Shown in pieces: positions 51,863 through 60,168 of a stretch of 64,000 bases of DNA. Origin of the DNA: Brucella tritici (GTDB taxonomy: Bacteria > Pseudomonadota > Alphaproteobacteria > Rhizobiales > Rhizobiaceae); NCBI RefSeq assembly GCF_008932295.1, contig NZ_WBWA01000022.1, positions 1-64,000 of the forward strand. The letters are read 5' to 3'. Position 1 is the first letter of the stretch. Each line of letters opens with the position of its first letter. A program made the translations under genes and the position numbers. A model generated the notes under the pieces. It had not been told where the DNA came from, did no database searches, and worked only from the letters and a program-made list of their open reading frames with translations.

Positions 51863-51876
51863 TCCAGATTTCTGGA
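51863..51876. promoter_or_regulatory. ArsR-type palindrome between pstS and phoB
   Basis: TCCAG-ATTT-CTGGA, a perfect dyad of the same class as the arsR 3 operator, about 75-90 bases before phoB. A weaker half-site TCCAG lies at 51702-51706. This places phosphate regulators under ArsR control. Confidence 0.65.
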
Positions 51877-51888
51877 TATTTGGTGTAC

Positions 51889-51919
51889 GTCATAAAATTG
51901 CGTTGAAACTGTAATAAAT
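51889..51919 (+). promoter_or_regulatory. Pho-box-like half-sites upstream of phoB
   Basis: GTCATAAAAT (51889-51898) and TGTAATAAAT (51910-51919) lie in the same orientation, about two helical turns apart. They resemble Pho-box halves and suggest phoB autoregulation. Confidence 0.45.
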
Positions 51920-51950
51920 GCCCTCCAACGAAATCTAGGAAAGCGGGCGC

Positions 51951-52643
51951 ATGTCTCCAAAGGTATTGATCGTCGAAGACGAGGAAGCGCTGAGCGTCCT
52001 TCTCCGATACAACCTCGAAGCTGAGGGATATCTCGTCGAAGCGATCAGTCACGGCGAGGAAGCCGACATCGCACTCCAAGAGAATGTTCCAGATTTACTG
52101 GTTCTGGACTGGATGCTGCCGGGAGTCTCAGGAATTGAACTTTGCCGACGCCTTCGCGCTCGGCCGAATACCGAGCGATTGCCAGTGATTATGCTGACAG
52201 CGCGAGGAGAAGAGACGGAACGCGTTCGCGGACTGGCAACAGGTGCCGATGATTATCTGGTAAAACCGTTCTCGACTCCGGAGCTCATGGCCAGGGTGCG
52301 AGCTCTGTTGCGGCGATCGAAACCAGCGTTGATATCTTCCATTTTGCGCTATGCAGACATTGAACTCGATCGAGAGAGCCACCGCGTCCATCGGGAACGA
52401 CGCGAGGTCCGGCTTGGACCGACCGAGTTCCGGCTTCTTGACTTCCTCATGGCTTCGCCAGGGCGTGTTTTCTCGCGCGCACAACTGCTCGACGGCGTAT
52501 GGGGGCACGATCTTTACGTGGATGAGCGGACCGTGGATGTCCACATAGGCCGGCTTCGGAAAGCTCTCAACTTTTCCAATAAACCGGATCTCATTCGCAC
52601 CGTCAGAGGCGCAGGATACTCGATGGATATGGGATTAAAATAG
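51951..52643 (+). CDS. phoB: PhoB response regulator
   Basis: A 230-residue regulator with a fully canonical receiver (VEDEEAL acidic pair, LDWMLPG phospho-Asp, MLTARG switch Thr, VKPFS Lys) and a winged-helix DNA-binding domain (GPTEFRLLDFLMASPGRVFSRAQLLDGVW). It controls phosphate genes. No cognate PhoR histidine kinase is in the window, so it probably uses a chromosomal one. It stands directly upstream of aioX. Confidence 0.92.
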   Translation: MSPKVLIVEDEEALSVLLRYNLEAEGYLVEAISHGEEADIALQENVPDLLVLDWMLPGVSGIELCRRLRARPNTERLPVIMLTARGEETERVRGLATGADDYLVKPFSTPELMARVRALLRRSKPALISSILRYADIELDRESHRVHRERREVRLGPTEFRLLDFLMASPGRVFSRAQLLDGVWGHDLYVDERTVDVHIGRLRKALNFSNKPDLIRTVRGAGYSMDMGLK

Positions 52644-52699
52644 CGACCCGACCTTCATCGTAGTTTCATCAAGAGCAATAGGAAAAACGGCGGGATCAT

Positions 52700-52717
52700 A
52701 TTACAGTTTTATGACGG
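52700..52717. promoter_or_regulatory. Pho box upstream of aioX
   Basis: Read on the minus strand, CCGTCATAAAACTGTAAT matches the Pho-box consensus at 15 of 18 positions by eye. It lies about 30-50 bases before the aioX start. Phosphate control of arsenite oxidation is known from related Agrobacterium strains, and this site offers a direct route. Confidence 0.7.
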
Positions 52718-52747
52718 CTCTGGAGGAGAGCCCTGAGGAGGTTGTCG

Positions 52748-53668
52748 TTGCCAATTCGACACCAGTCGCGCAGTAGGCCCGTAGCTGAACATGGCATTTC
52801 GCGCCGGGCAGCGATTGGCGGAGCTTTGTCTGCAATATGCTTCGCGGCCTCAAGTGCTAAAAGCGAGCCATCATCCGGGGCACCACAGGCTGGCGTGATA
52901 CGGTTCGGCCTGACACCGGTGTTTCTCTCGAATGACCTGGAAGTTCTGGACGAGTTGCAGGTTTACCTGTCCGGCGCTGTCGGACAAAAGGTACAACTGG
53001 TCACTCAGCGGACCTACCAGGAGGTCACGGCCCTATTGATCTCGGGTAACCTTGAGGCCGCATGGATCTGCGGCTACCCGTTTATGAAGTACCGCTCCGA
53101 ACTGGATCTGGTCGCGACACCACTATGGCGAGGCCAACCGCTTTACCAGTCCTACCTCATTGTTGCCCATCATCGCGACATCAGGACCTTTGACGCCTGT
53201 CGCGGTGATATCCACGCCTTCTCAGACCCCGATTCCAATTCGGGCTATCTTGTCACGAAAACCTACTTGGCGGAGCGTGGTGTCACCGAAGAAGCATTCT
53301 TCCGCAAGTCGTTTTTTACCTATGGGCACCGCAACGTTATCCGGGCCGTCGCTTCGGGGCTCGCCGATTCCGGAAGCGTCGATGGCTACGTTTGGGAAGT
53401 CATGAAACAGACCGAACCGGAATTGGTGTCCAAGACCAAGGTACTGGTAAAGTCTGACTGGCACGGCTTCCCGCCCGTTGCAGCCGCGATAGGTCAGCGG
53501 CAGAGCCAGACGGTTGCCCGGATAAGACACGCTCTGCTGCAAATGGACAAGGACGAGAAGGGCCGATCCGTGCTTGAGCGACTCCAACTCGACGGTTTCA
53601 CGCAGGTCCCACCTCAAAATTACGATAGTATCGCCAACAATATGGAACGCGTTCGGAGGCTGGGGTGA
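52748..53668 (+). CDS. aioX: AioX periplasmic arsenite-binding protein
   Basis: A 306-residue PhnD-like periplasmic protein with a twin-arginine-type signal (SRRAAIGGALSAICFAA) and the conserved Cys in EAAWICGYPF, which in characterised AioX proteins is needed for arsenite sensing. A TTG start at 52748 fits the GAGGAGG ribosome site six bases upstream better than TTG at 52742. It passes the arsenite signal to AioS. Coupled to aioS by a GTGA overlap. Confidence 0.9.
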   Translation: MPIRHQSRSRPVAEHGISRRAAIGGALSAICFAASSAKSEPSSGAPQAGVIRFGLTPVFLSNDLEVLDELQVYLSGAVGQKVQLVTQRTYQEVTALLISGNLEAAWICGYPFMKYRSELDLVATPLWRGQPLYQSYLIVAHHRDIRTFDACRGDIHAFSDPDSNSGYLVTKTYLAERGVTEEAFFRKSFFTYGHRNVIRAVASGLADSGSVDGYVWEVMKQTEPELVSKTKVLVKSDWHGFPPVAAAIGQRQSQTVARIRHALLQMDKDEKGRSVLERLQLDGFTQVPPQNYDSIANNMERVRRLG

Positions 53669-55131
53669 GCCTCATCGAGCGTATGCGCAGTATTCCACTG
53701 ACAGTTCGGGTCCCATTGATGGTGGCGACCCTGATGATTGTCATAAGCGTCATCATCTCGGAACGGGTTCTGGCACGCCTTCAAAACATGCAGGAACTAC
53801 ACCTGAACGGTGTTGTAGGAACGTATTTCGACGGCTTGTCCACGGCCCTGATCCCGGCGGTGCTGCGTCAGGATGTCTGGGAAACCTATGACCTGCTCGA
53901 CCGCACCCGCACAATGTTTGAGGCTGTCTCTCCGATCGAGACAGTCGTAACAGGACGAGACGGCACGGTACTCGCGTCCAGCGATCCACGCACTATTCCG
54001 GTGCTTTCCAAATTGCCGACGGCCTTTGCGGACCCAAGCAATGAAAGTGAGATCCGCGTCGAGTGGCAGTCGAACACAGGGTTCGGTGTCAGGCAGCTCC
54101 TCTATCAGGGAAAAATGATCGGAACCGTACACGCCTCGTTCGACATCTCGCATTTGGTTGCGGAGCGGCGCCAAGTTCTCCAGACACTTCTTGCAACGAA
54201 CGCTGCCCTCGCAATCGTCTTCGCGGCAGTCGGCTACATTCTGACCAGGCGTATGGTCAAGCCAGTCGCAACGCTTGCGCAACACATGCGCTCTGGCGCA
54301 GCCGGGCAGCCATATACCATTCCGCCCGAAGAATTTCCCCATCGCAGGGGGGAGCTCGCCGATCTGTTCTATGGTTTCAATGCCCTCGTGGAGGCTGAGC
54401 AGCAGCGCAGCGCGCTGACGCGCCGACTGGCCGAGGAGGAAAAACTCGCCAGTCTGGGGCGACTTGCTTCCAGCATGGCCCACGAGATCAATAATCCACT
54501 CGGAGGACTATTCAACACCATCGATACGTTGAAGCAACACGGGGGAAATGAAGGGGTGCGAAACACCAGTCTGTCCCTTCTGGAACGAGGTCTTGGCGGA
54601 ATTCGCGACGTAGTACAAGCAACGCTGGCAACCTATCGACCGGATCGCTCCGGCCATCCATTGGTCCTCAAAGATCTGGAGGATGTACGCTTGCTCGCCG
54701 GGCCGGTTGTTGCGGGCCGTACACAGACCTTAAACTGGATGAGCAAACCAGCCGAACTCACTTTCCCTGCCTTGCCCGGCTCGGCGGTACGGCAAGCACT
54801 GCTGAACCTCGTGTTAAACGCGAGCGCCGCTGCGGGCGACTATGGTGAGATTTTTGTCGAAACCCGTCTTGGGGAGGAAGGCTCGACGTTGATCCTCTCT
54901 GTTGCGGATACGGGACCAGGCCTGTCAAAGGCCGCAGTTGACGTCCTCACATCAGCAGATCCGTGGTCCGCAGCTCAGTCAGCCGGAGGTCTTGGACTGT
55001 GGATGGTGCGCAGGATGGTCGACGAAACAAGCGGACATATCCGCGTTCGTAGTGGCGATGCGGCACATACCGTCATCGAACTACATTTACCGATTTCAAT
55101 TCCTGGGGAGGAAGCAAGCCATGCAGCGTGA
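53665..55131 (+). CDS. aioS: AioS sensor histidine kinase
   Basis: A 488-residue inner-membrane kinase. Two membrane helices (about 15-35 and 172-192) flank a periplasmic sensor; HAMP-like linker, then the His box SSMAHEINNPLGGLFNTIDTL and an ATPase domain with NLVLNASAA and DTGPGLS. It responds to arsenite through AioX and phosphorylates AioR. GTG start overlaps aioX. Confidence 0.9.
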   Translation: MSLIERMRSIPLTVRVPLMVATLMIVISVIISERVLARLQNMQELHLNGVVGTYFDGLSTALIPAVLRQDVWETYDLLDRTRTMFEAVSPIETVVTGRDGTVLASSDPRTIPVLSKLPTAFADPSNESEIRVEWQSNTGFGVRQLLYQGKMIGTVHASFDISHLVAERRQVLQTLLATNAALAIVFAAVGYILTRRMVKPVATLAQHMRSGAAGQPYTIPPEEFPHRRGELADLFYGFNALVEAEQQRSALTRRLAEEEKLASLGRLASSMAHEINNPLGGLFNTIDTLKQHGGNEGVRNTSLSLLERGLGGIRDVVQATLATYRPDRSGHPLVLKDLEDVRLLAGPVVAGRTQTLNWMSKPAELTFPALPGSAVRQALLNLVLNASAAAGDYGEIFVETRLGEEGSTLILSVADTGPGLSKAAVDVLTSADPWSAAQSAGGLGLWMVRRMVDETSGHIRVRSGDAAHTVIELHLPISIPGEEASHAA

Positions 55132-56449
55132 AACAGGACGCATCGCCATAGTGGAAGACGATCCGATCATGGGCGAATCGCTCCTCCAGCGCCTTTCGCT
55201 TGAGGGCCACAGGGTCAAATGGTGGACGAAGGGAGAGCAGGCCATGCGCGAGCTCGCAAGCGGGTCGGAACCCTTCGATCTCGTCGTTTGCGATATTCGT
55301 CTCCCGGACATCAATGGCGAAGACGTTTTCCGCCGGGCTAGCCGGGATACCGCAACACCTTTCCTGTTCATGTCCGGCTACGCCGACATAGACCAGGCAG
55401 TGCGCCTGATGCGCAGTGGCGCGGTCGATTTCATTTCCAAACCCTTCGACATGACGGCTTTCCTCGATCGCGTCTCATCGAGCCTCAGAAGTAAGCCACA
55501 AAATGAGCCAAACGGTCCTCTGGGTATTTCCGGTGCGATGCGCAGCACCGAACAGATGTTGCGTCGCTACGCCTCCCACCCCCTCCCCGTGCTCATTCAG
55601 GGAGAGACCGGGACCGGCAAGGAAGTCAGCGCCAGGTTCCTGCACCAGATATCAAAGCGCGCCCACGCCCCCTTCATCGCCGTAAACTGTGCAGCCATTC
55701 CAGCCGAACTTTTGGAAAGCGAGCTGTTCGGTCACGAAAAAGGAGCCTTTACAGGTGCCCACCAGCTTCATCGGGGTTACGCCGAACGCGCTGGGGAGGG
55801 CATTCTTTTTCTCGACGAGATCGGCGACATGCCTCCCGCCCTACAGGCCAAACTTCTTCGTCTCATCGAAGATGGCTGGTTTCACCGGGTTGGCAGTGAA
55901 ACGACAATCCCGTTCAAGGCCCGCATTGTCTGTGCCACTCATCAGGAGATCGGGGGCGACGGAAGCTCTTTTCGCAAGGACCTGTTCTTTCGTCTTTCAG
56001 CCCTCCCGATCAGGCTTGCGCCGTTGCGTGAGCGTCACGAAGACATTCTCTGGCTCGCCCAACATTTCCTCGAGGAGATCATGCAGATCCGGGAGACCCG
56101 CGTCCGCGGGATCAGTACGTTTGCCGAGGATGCCATGCTCGAACACTGTTGGCCCGGGAATGCTCGCGAACTCCGAAATCGGCTGGAACGCGGTGCGGCC
56201 CTTTCGGAAAACCTGCTACTGATGCCGGCGGATATCTTTCCTGACGTTGTTAGCGGATCCGATAGGGCACGGGTCGAAACGCTTTCGGATGCACGCGATG
56301 CCGCCGAACGCCGACAGATCCTGCGGGCGCTAAGCGCAACCGGCGGACAGATTTCCCAGGCCGCGGGGCAACTCGGCATTTCACGCACAACACTCTGGGA
56401 GAAAATGACGCGTTTCGGGATAGAAGCAGCCGGACGTTCGGCCAAATGA
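55121..56449 (+). CDS. aioR: AioR sigma-54-dependent response regulator
   Basis: A 442-residue NtrC-family activator: receiver (VEDDPIMGES, VVCDIRLPDI, ISKPFDM), AAA+ domain with GETGTGKEV, the sigma-54-contacting GAFTGA loop and FLDEIGD, and a Fis-type helix-turn-helix (GGQISQAAGQLGISRTTLWEKM). The ATG at 55121 has GGGGAGGAAG upstream and overlaps aioS. It activates the sigma-54 promoter in front of aioB. Confidence 0.93.
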   Translation: MQRETGRIAIVEDDPIMGESLLQRLSLEGHRVKWWTKGEQAMRELASGSEPFDLVVCDIRLPDINGEDVFRRASRDTATPFLFMSGYADIDQAVRLMRSGAVDFISKPFDMTAFLDRVSSSLRSKPQNEPNGPLGISGAMRSTEQMLRRYASHPLPVLIQGETGTGKEVSARFLHQISKRAHAPFIAVNCAAIPAELLESELFGHEKGAFTGAHQLHRGYAERAGEGILFLDEIGDMPPALQAKLLRLIEDGWFHRVGSETTIPFKARIVCATHQEIGGDGSSFRKDLFFRLSALPIRLAPLRERHEDILWLAQHFLEEIMQIRETRVRGISTFAEDAMLEHCWPGNARELRNRLERGAALSENLLLMPADIFPDVVSGSDRARVETLSDARDAAERRQILRALSATGGQISQAAGQLGISRTTLWEKMTRFGIEAAGRSAK

Positions 56450-56484
56450 ACAACGGTGGCGACAGGCTGTTCGGAGAAGCGAAC
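56436..56484 (+). promoter_or_regulatory. paired AioR enhancer sites
   Basis: Two 16-bp dyads of the form GTTC-N8-GAAC: 56436-56451 (GTTCGGCCAAATGAAC) and 56469-56484 (GTTCGGAGAAGCGAAC, extended to GTTCG-N6-CGAAC). Their centres are 33 bp apart, three helical turns. They lie 50-100 bp upstream of the -24 element, where NtrC-type activators bind. The first overlaps the end of aioR. Confidence 0.65.
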
Positions 56485-56535
56485 GTGCGGCTGGCCTTTA
56501 AACAAAAAAATCTATGTATTTCAGTATATTAGGAA

Positions 56536-56552
56536 TTGGCACGGTTATTGCT
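56536..56552 (+). promoter_or_regulatory. sigma-54 promoter of aioBA
   Basis: TTGGCACGGTTATTGCT matches the sigma-54 consensus TGGCACG-N4-TTGCW exactly. It is 35 bases before the aioB start codon and downstream of aioR, a sigma-54 activator. This is the known mode of arsenite oxidase expression in Agrobacterium relatives. Confidence 0.9.
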
Positions 56553-56586
56553 GATCATCCTCCGACATCAAATGGAGGAGGATCGC

Positions 56587-57114
56587 ATGTCACGCTGTCG
56601 AAACATGGTCGATCTTGGTCGACGCCAGTTCCTGCGCGGAGGGGCGCTGGCTGCTGCAAGCGCAGGTGTCGCCGTTTCTGGCGTCGGCGCACCACAGGCC
56701 AGAGCCGCTACCGCTGCGGCCGGGCTCGAGTATCCTGTCAACCGTCTGGCAAACATTTCCGAATTGACGCTGAACGAGCCGCTCGACGTGGGCTATCCCG
56801 ATGAGGATGCCGCAGGCGTCCTCATCAAACTCGGAGTTCGCGTGGAGGGCGGCGTCGGTCCAGATGGCGACATCGTCGGCTTTTCCACCATCTGTCCCCA
56901 TAAGGGTTTTCCGTTGAGCTATTCGGCGGACAACAAAACCTTCAACTGTCCGGGCCATTTCTCTGTCTTCGACCCCGAAAAGGGAGGCCAACAGGTCTGG
57001 GGACAGGCTACGCAAAATCTGCCCCAATATGTCCTGCGTGTCGCTGATAACGGCGATATTTTCGCTGAGGGCGTCGACGAGCTCATCTACGGCCGCCTCT
57101 CCAACGTCTTGTAA
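56587..57114 (+). CDS. aioB: arsenite oxidase small subunit (Rieske)
   Basis: A 175-residue Rieske [2Fe-2S] protein with a twin-arginine signal (RRQFLRGGALAAAS). Ligands are C-P-H in STICPHKGFPL and CPGHFS. It docks on AioA and passes electrons to the cytochrome. The ATG at 56587 follows GGAGGAGG; earlier starts would lie in the promoter. The signal peptide should carry AioA across the membrane as a complex. Confidence 0.95.
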   Translation: MSRCRNMVDLGRRQFLRGGALAAASAGVAVSGVGAPQARAATAAAGLEYPVNRLANISELTLNEPLDVGYPDEDAAGVLIKLGVRVEGGVGPDGDIVGFSTICPHKGFPLSYSADNKTFNCPGHFSVFDPEKGGQQVWGQATQNLPQYVLRVADNGDIFAEGVDELIYGRLSNVL

Positions 57115-57126
57115 GGGAAAAAGATC

Positions 57127-59667
57127 ATGGCTTTCAAACGTCACATCGACCGTCTGCCGATCATTCCCGCAGACGCCAAGAAGCACAACGTCACCTGCCA
57201 CTTCTGCATCGTCGGCTGCGGCTATCACGCCTATACTTGGCCGATCAACAAGCAGGGCAGTACCGATCCGCAGAAGAACGTGTTTGGCGTCGATCTGTCG
57301 GAACAACAGCAGGCGGAAACCGATGCCTGGTATTCGCCATCCATGTACAACGTGGTCAAGCAGGATGGCCGCGATGTTCATATTGTCATCAAGCCCGACC
57401 ATGAATGCGTGGTCAATTCCGGCCTCGGCTCGGTGCGCGGCGCAAGAATGGCCGAAACGAGTTTTTCCGAAGCGCGCAACACCCAGCAACAGCGTCTGAC
57501 AGATCCGTTGGTCTGGCGCTACGGCCAGATGCAGCCGACAAGCTGGGACGATGCACTCGATCTTGTCGCACGCGTGACCTCGAGGATCGTTAAAGAGAAG
57601 GGTGAGGATGCGCTGATTGTTTCTGCCTTCGATCATGGAGGTGCTGGCGGCGGCTATGAAAACACCTGGGGCACCGGAAAGCTTTATTTCGAAGCGATGA
57701 AGGTCAAGAATATTCGTATCCACAACCGCCCTGCCTACAATTCCGAGGTGCACGGAACGCGCGACATGGGCGTCGGTGAATTGAACAACTGCTACGAAGA
57801 CGCCGAACTTGCCGATACGATCGTGGCGATCGGGACCAACGCGCTCGAGACGCAAACCAACTATTTCCTGAACCATTGGGTCCCAAACTTGCGGGGCGAA
57901 AGCCTCAACAAAAAAAAGCAGGTGATGCCCAACGAACCGCATGAGGCAGCCAGGATCATTATAGTCGATCCGCGCCGCACAGTGACGATCAACGCCTGCG
58001 AAGAAGTAGCTGGCAAGGATAATGTTCTGCATCTTGCGATCAACTCCGGCACTGACCTCGCTCTGTTCAATGCACTGTTCACCTATATCGCCGACAAGGG
58101 CTGGGTCGATCGCGAATTCATCGACAAATCGACCTTGCGCCAAGGAGGCGTGGCACGGCCGCCGCAATATCCCGCGAGCGGCGAATCGGACAGCCAGCCT
58201 GGACATTTGTCCAACTTCGAGGGCGCCGTCGAAGGCTGTCGTATGTCCATCGAGGATGCCGCGAAAATAACGGGGCTCGAGCAAGCCGAGATCGTAAAGG
58301 CAGCCGAGTGGATCGGTATGCCGAAGGAAGGCGGAAAGCGCCGCCGCGTCATGTTCGGTTACGAAAAAGGCCTGATCTGGGGTAATGACAATTATCGCAC
58401 CAACGGCGCCGTGGTGAACATTGCGCTGGCCACGGGCAATATTGGCCGACCAGGTGGCGGTGTAGTTCGTCTCGGCGGTCACCAAGAGGGTTATGTTCGC
58501 CCATCGGATGCTCATGTCGGCCGGCCGGCCGCTTATGTAGACCAGCTTCTGATAGGTGGCCAGGGCGGAGTTCACCACATCTGGGGCTGCGACCACTACA
58601 AGACGACGCTCAACGCCCACGAGTTCAAGCGTGTCTACAAGAAGCGGACTGACATGGTGAAAGACGCCATGAGTGCGGCCCCCTATGGCGACCGTGAGGC
58701 GATGGTTAACGCCATTGTGGCTGCCATAGACAAAGGCGGCCTCTTCGCAGTTAACGTCGACATTATCCCGACCAAGATCGGCGAAGCTTGCCATGTCATC
58801 CTGCCAGCCGCCACATCGGGTGAGATGAACCTCACCTCGATGAACGGCGAGCGACGTATGCGCTTGACCGAGCGTTTCATGGACCCGCCTGGCCAGGCGA
58901 TGCCAGACTGCCTGATCGCGGCTCGCCTCGCCAACAATATGGAACGTATTCTGACGGAGATGGGGGACGCGACCTATGCCGGACAGTTTAAGGGTTTCGA
59001 CTGGCAAACCGAAGAAGAAGCCTTCATGGACGGGTACAACAAGCATGCTCATGGCGGCGAGTTTGTGACCTACGAGCGGCTACGCGCCATGGGCACAAAT
59101 GGTTTCCAGGAACCGGCGACGGGCTTTGCTGACGGCAAGATCGCCGGCACCCAGCGTCTCTATACGGACGGCGTGTTTTCCACTGATGATGGAAAGGCTC
59201 GCTTCATGGATGCTCCCTGGCGCGGGCTGCAGGCCCCTGGAAAGCAGCAGCAGAAGGACAGTCATAAGTTCCTGATCAACAACGGTCGCGCAAACATCGT
59301 TTGGCAATCTGCCTTTCTCGACCAGGAAAACGACTTCGTCATGGACCGATGGCCGTATCCCTTTATCGAGATGAACCCGCAGGACATGACAGAGGCGGGA
59401 CTGAAGGAGGGTGATCTCGTCGAGATCTACAACGACGCCGGCGCGACCCAGGCAATGGCTTATCCAACACCAACGGCGCGGCGCGGTGAAACCTTCATGC
59501 TGTTTGGGTTTCCGACCGGCGTACAGGGAAACGTCACGAATGCTGGGACGAATGAACTCATCATTCCGAACTACAAGCAGACTTGGGGCAACATCCGCAA
59601 GATTGCCAACGCACCCCGGAATGTTGCCCATCTCACCTTCAAATCGAAGGAATACCGTTCGCTCTGA
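57127..59667 (+). CDS. aioA: arsenite oxidase large subunit (molybdopterin)
   Basis: An 846-residue Mo-bis-MGD enzyme that oxidises arsenite to arsenate in the periplasm. The [3Fe-4S] ligands are C24, C27 and C31 in VTCHFCIVGCGYHAYTWP, and the length is normal. It has no signal of its own and depends on AioB for export. It is 12 bases behind aioB. A long open frame on the opposite strand is a coding shadow. Confidence 0.96.
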   Translation: MAFKRHIDRLPIIPADAKKHNVTCHFCIVGCGYHAYTWPINKQGSTDPQKNVFGVDLSEQQQAETDAWYSPSMYNVVKQDGRDVHIVIKPDHECVVNSGLGSVRGARMAETSFSEARNTQQQRLTDPLVWRYGQMQPTSWDDALDLVARVTSRIVKEKGEDALIVSAFDHGGAGGGYENTWGTGKLYFEAMKVKNIRIHNRPAYNSEVHGTRDMGVGELNNCYEDAELADTIVAIGTNALETQTNYFLNHWVPNLRGESLNKKKQVMPNEPHEAARIIIVDPRRTVTINACEEVAGKDNVLHLAINSGTDLALFNALFTYIADKGWVDREFIDKSTLRQGGVARPPQYPASGESDSQPGHLSNFEGAVEGCRMSIEDAAKITGLEQAEIVKAAEWIGMPKEGGKRRRVMFGYEKGLIWGNDNYRTNGAVVNIALATGNIGRPGGGVVRLGGHQEGYVRPSDAHVGRPAAYVDQLLIGGQGGVHHIWGCDHYKTTLNAHEFKRVYKKRTDMVKDAMSAAPYGDREAMVNAIVAAIDKGGLFAVNVDIIPTKIGEACHVILPAATSGEMNLTSMNGERRMRLTERFMDPPGQAMPDCLIAARLANNMERILTEMGDATYAGQFKGFDWQTEEEAFMDGYNKHAHGGEFVTYERLRAMGTNGFQEPATGFADGKIAGTQRLYTDGVFSTDDGKARFMDAPWRGLQAPGKQQQKDSHKFLINNGRANIVWQSAFLDQENDFVMDRWPYPFIEMNPQDMTEAGLKEGDLVEIYNDAGATQAMAYPTPTARRGETFMLFGFPTGVQGNVTNAGTNELIIPNYKQTWGNIRKIANAPRNVAHLTFKSKEYRSL

Positions 59668-59675
59668 CTCTCCAG

Positions 59676-59696
59676 GAGGGCGGCAAAGCCGCCCTC
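59676..59696 (+). terminator. intercistronic hairpin after aioA
   Basis: GAGGGCGGC-aaa-GCCGCCCTC, a perfect 9-bp stem followed by AAAATCT, nine bases after the aioA stop. It may protect aioBA mRNA or reduce read-through into the cytochrome gene. Confidence 0.6.
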
Positions 59697-59725
59697 AAAA
59701 TCTCCCGTGAATAAAAGGAACTCAC

Positions 59726-60109
59726 ATGCGGCATTTTCTCGCCACACTATCGTTATGCGTGCTTATGGCGCCTCTCGCCCACGCAGAAGGCAACGTCGAC
59801 AACGGTGCAACCATATTCAAGAAATGTGCGGCTTGTCATGCGGTCGGCGAAGGCGCAAAAAACAAGGTTGGGCCAGAACTAAATGCGATTATCGGCAGAA
59901 AGGTAGCCGCAGTCGAGGGCTTCAACTACTCCGCCGCCTTCAAGACCAAAGCGGAAGAGGGATGGGTGTGGGACGAAAGCCACCTCACGGAATATCTTAC
60001 CAATCCCAAAGCCTATATCAAGGGCACGAAGATGGCATTCGCAGGACTGAAAAAGCCCGAGGAAATTGCAGATCTCATCGCCTATCTTAAAACATTCCAG
60101 ACACCATGA
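59726..60109 (+). CDS. cytochrome c (class I), electron acceptor of arsenite oxidase
   Basis: A 127-residue periplasmic c-type cytochrome with signal MRHFLATLSLCVLMAPLAHA, haem motif C34-A-A-C-H38 and axial Met103 (GTKMAFAG). It probably takes electrons from AioB and feeds the respiratory chain. Co-located with aioBA in related islands, where it is often called cytC. Overlaps the open start region of moeA. Confidence 0.93.
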   Translation: MRHFLATLSLCVLMAPLAHAEGNVDNGATIFKKCAACHAVGEGAKNKVGPELNAIIGRKVAAVEGFNYSAAFKTKAEEGWVWDESHLTEYLTNPKAYIKGTKMAFAGLKKPEEIADLIAYLKTFQTP

Positions 60110-60117
60110 AAGCTCAA

Positions 60118-60146
60118 GGTGCCCGCCTTCCGATGAAGCGGGCACC
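60118..60146 (+). terminator. hairpin between cytochrome c gene and moeA
   Basis: GGTGCCCGC (60118-60126) pairs with GCGGGCACC (60138-60146), a perfect 9-bp stem without a T-run. It lies in the gap between the cytochrome stop and the preferred moeA start. Confidence 0.55.
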
Positions 60147-60168
60147 GTCGTCGCACGCGGGGAAGCAT

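Noticed and set aside
56590..59052. 820-codon open frame opposite aioA/aioB
   Set aside because: It is the mirror of high-GC coding sequence. The aioBA genes have clear motifs and ribosome sites; the reverse frame has none and no family resemblance.
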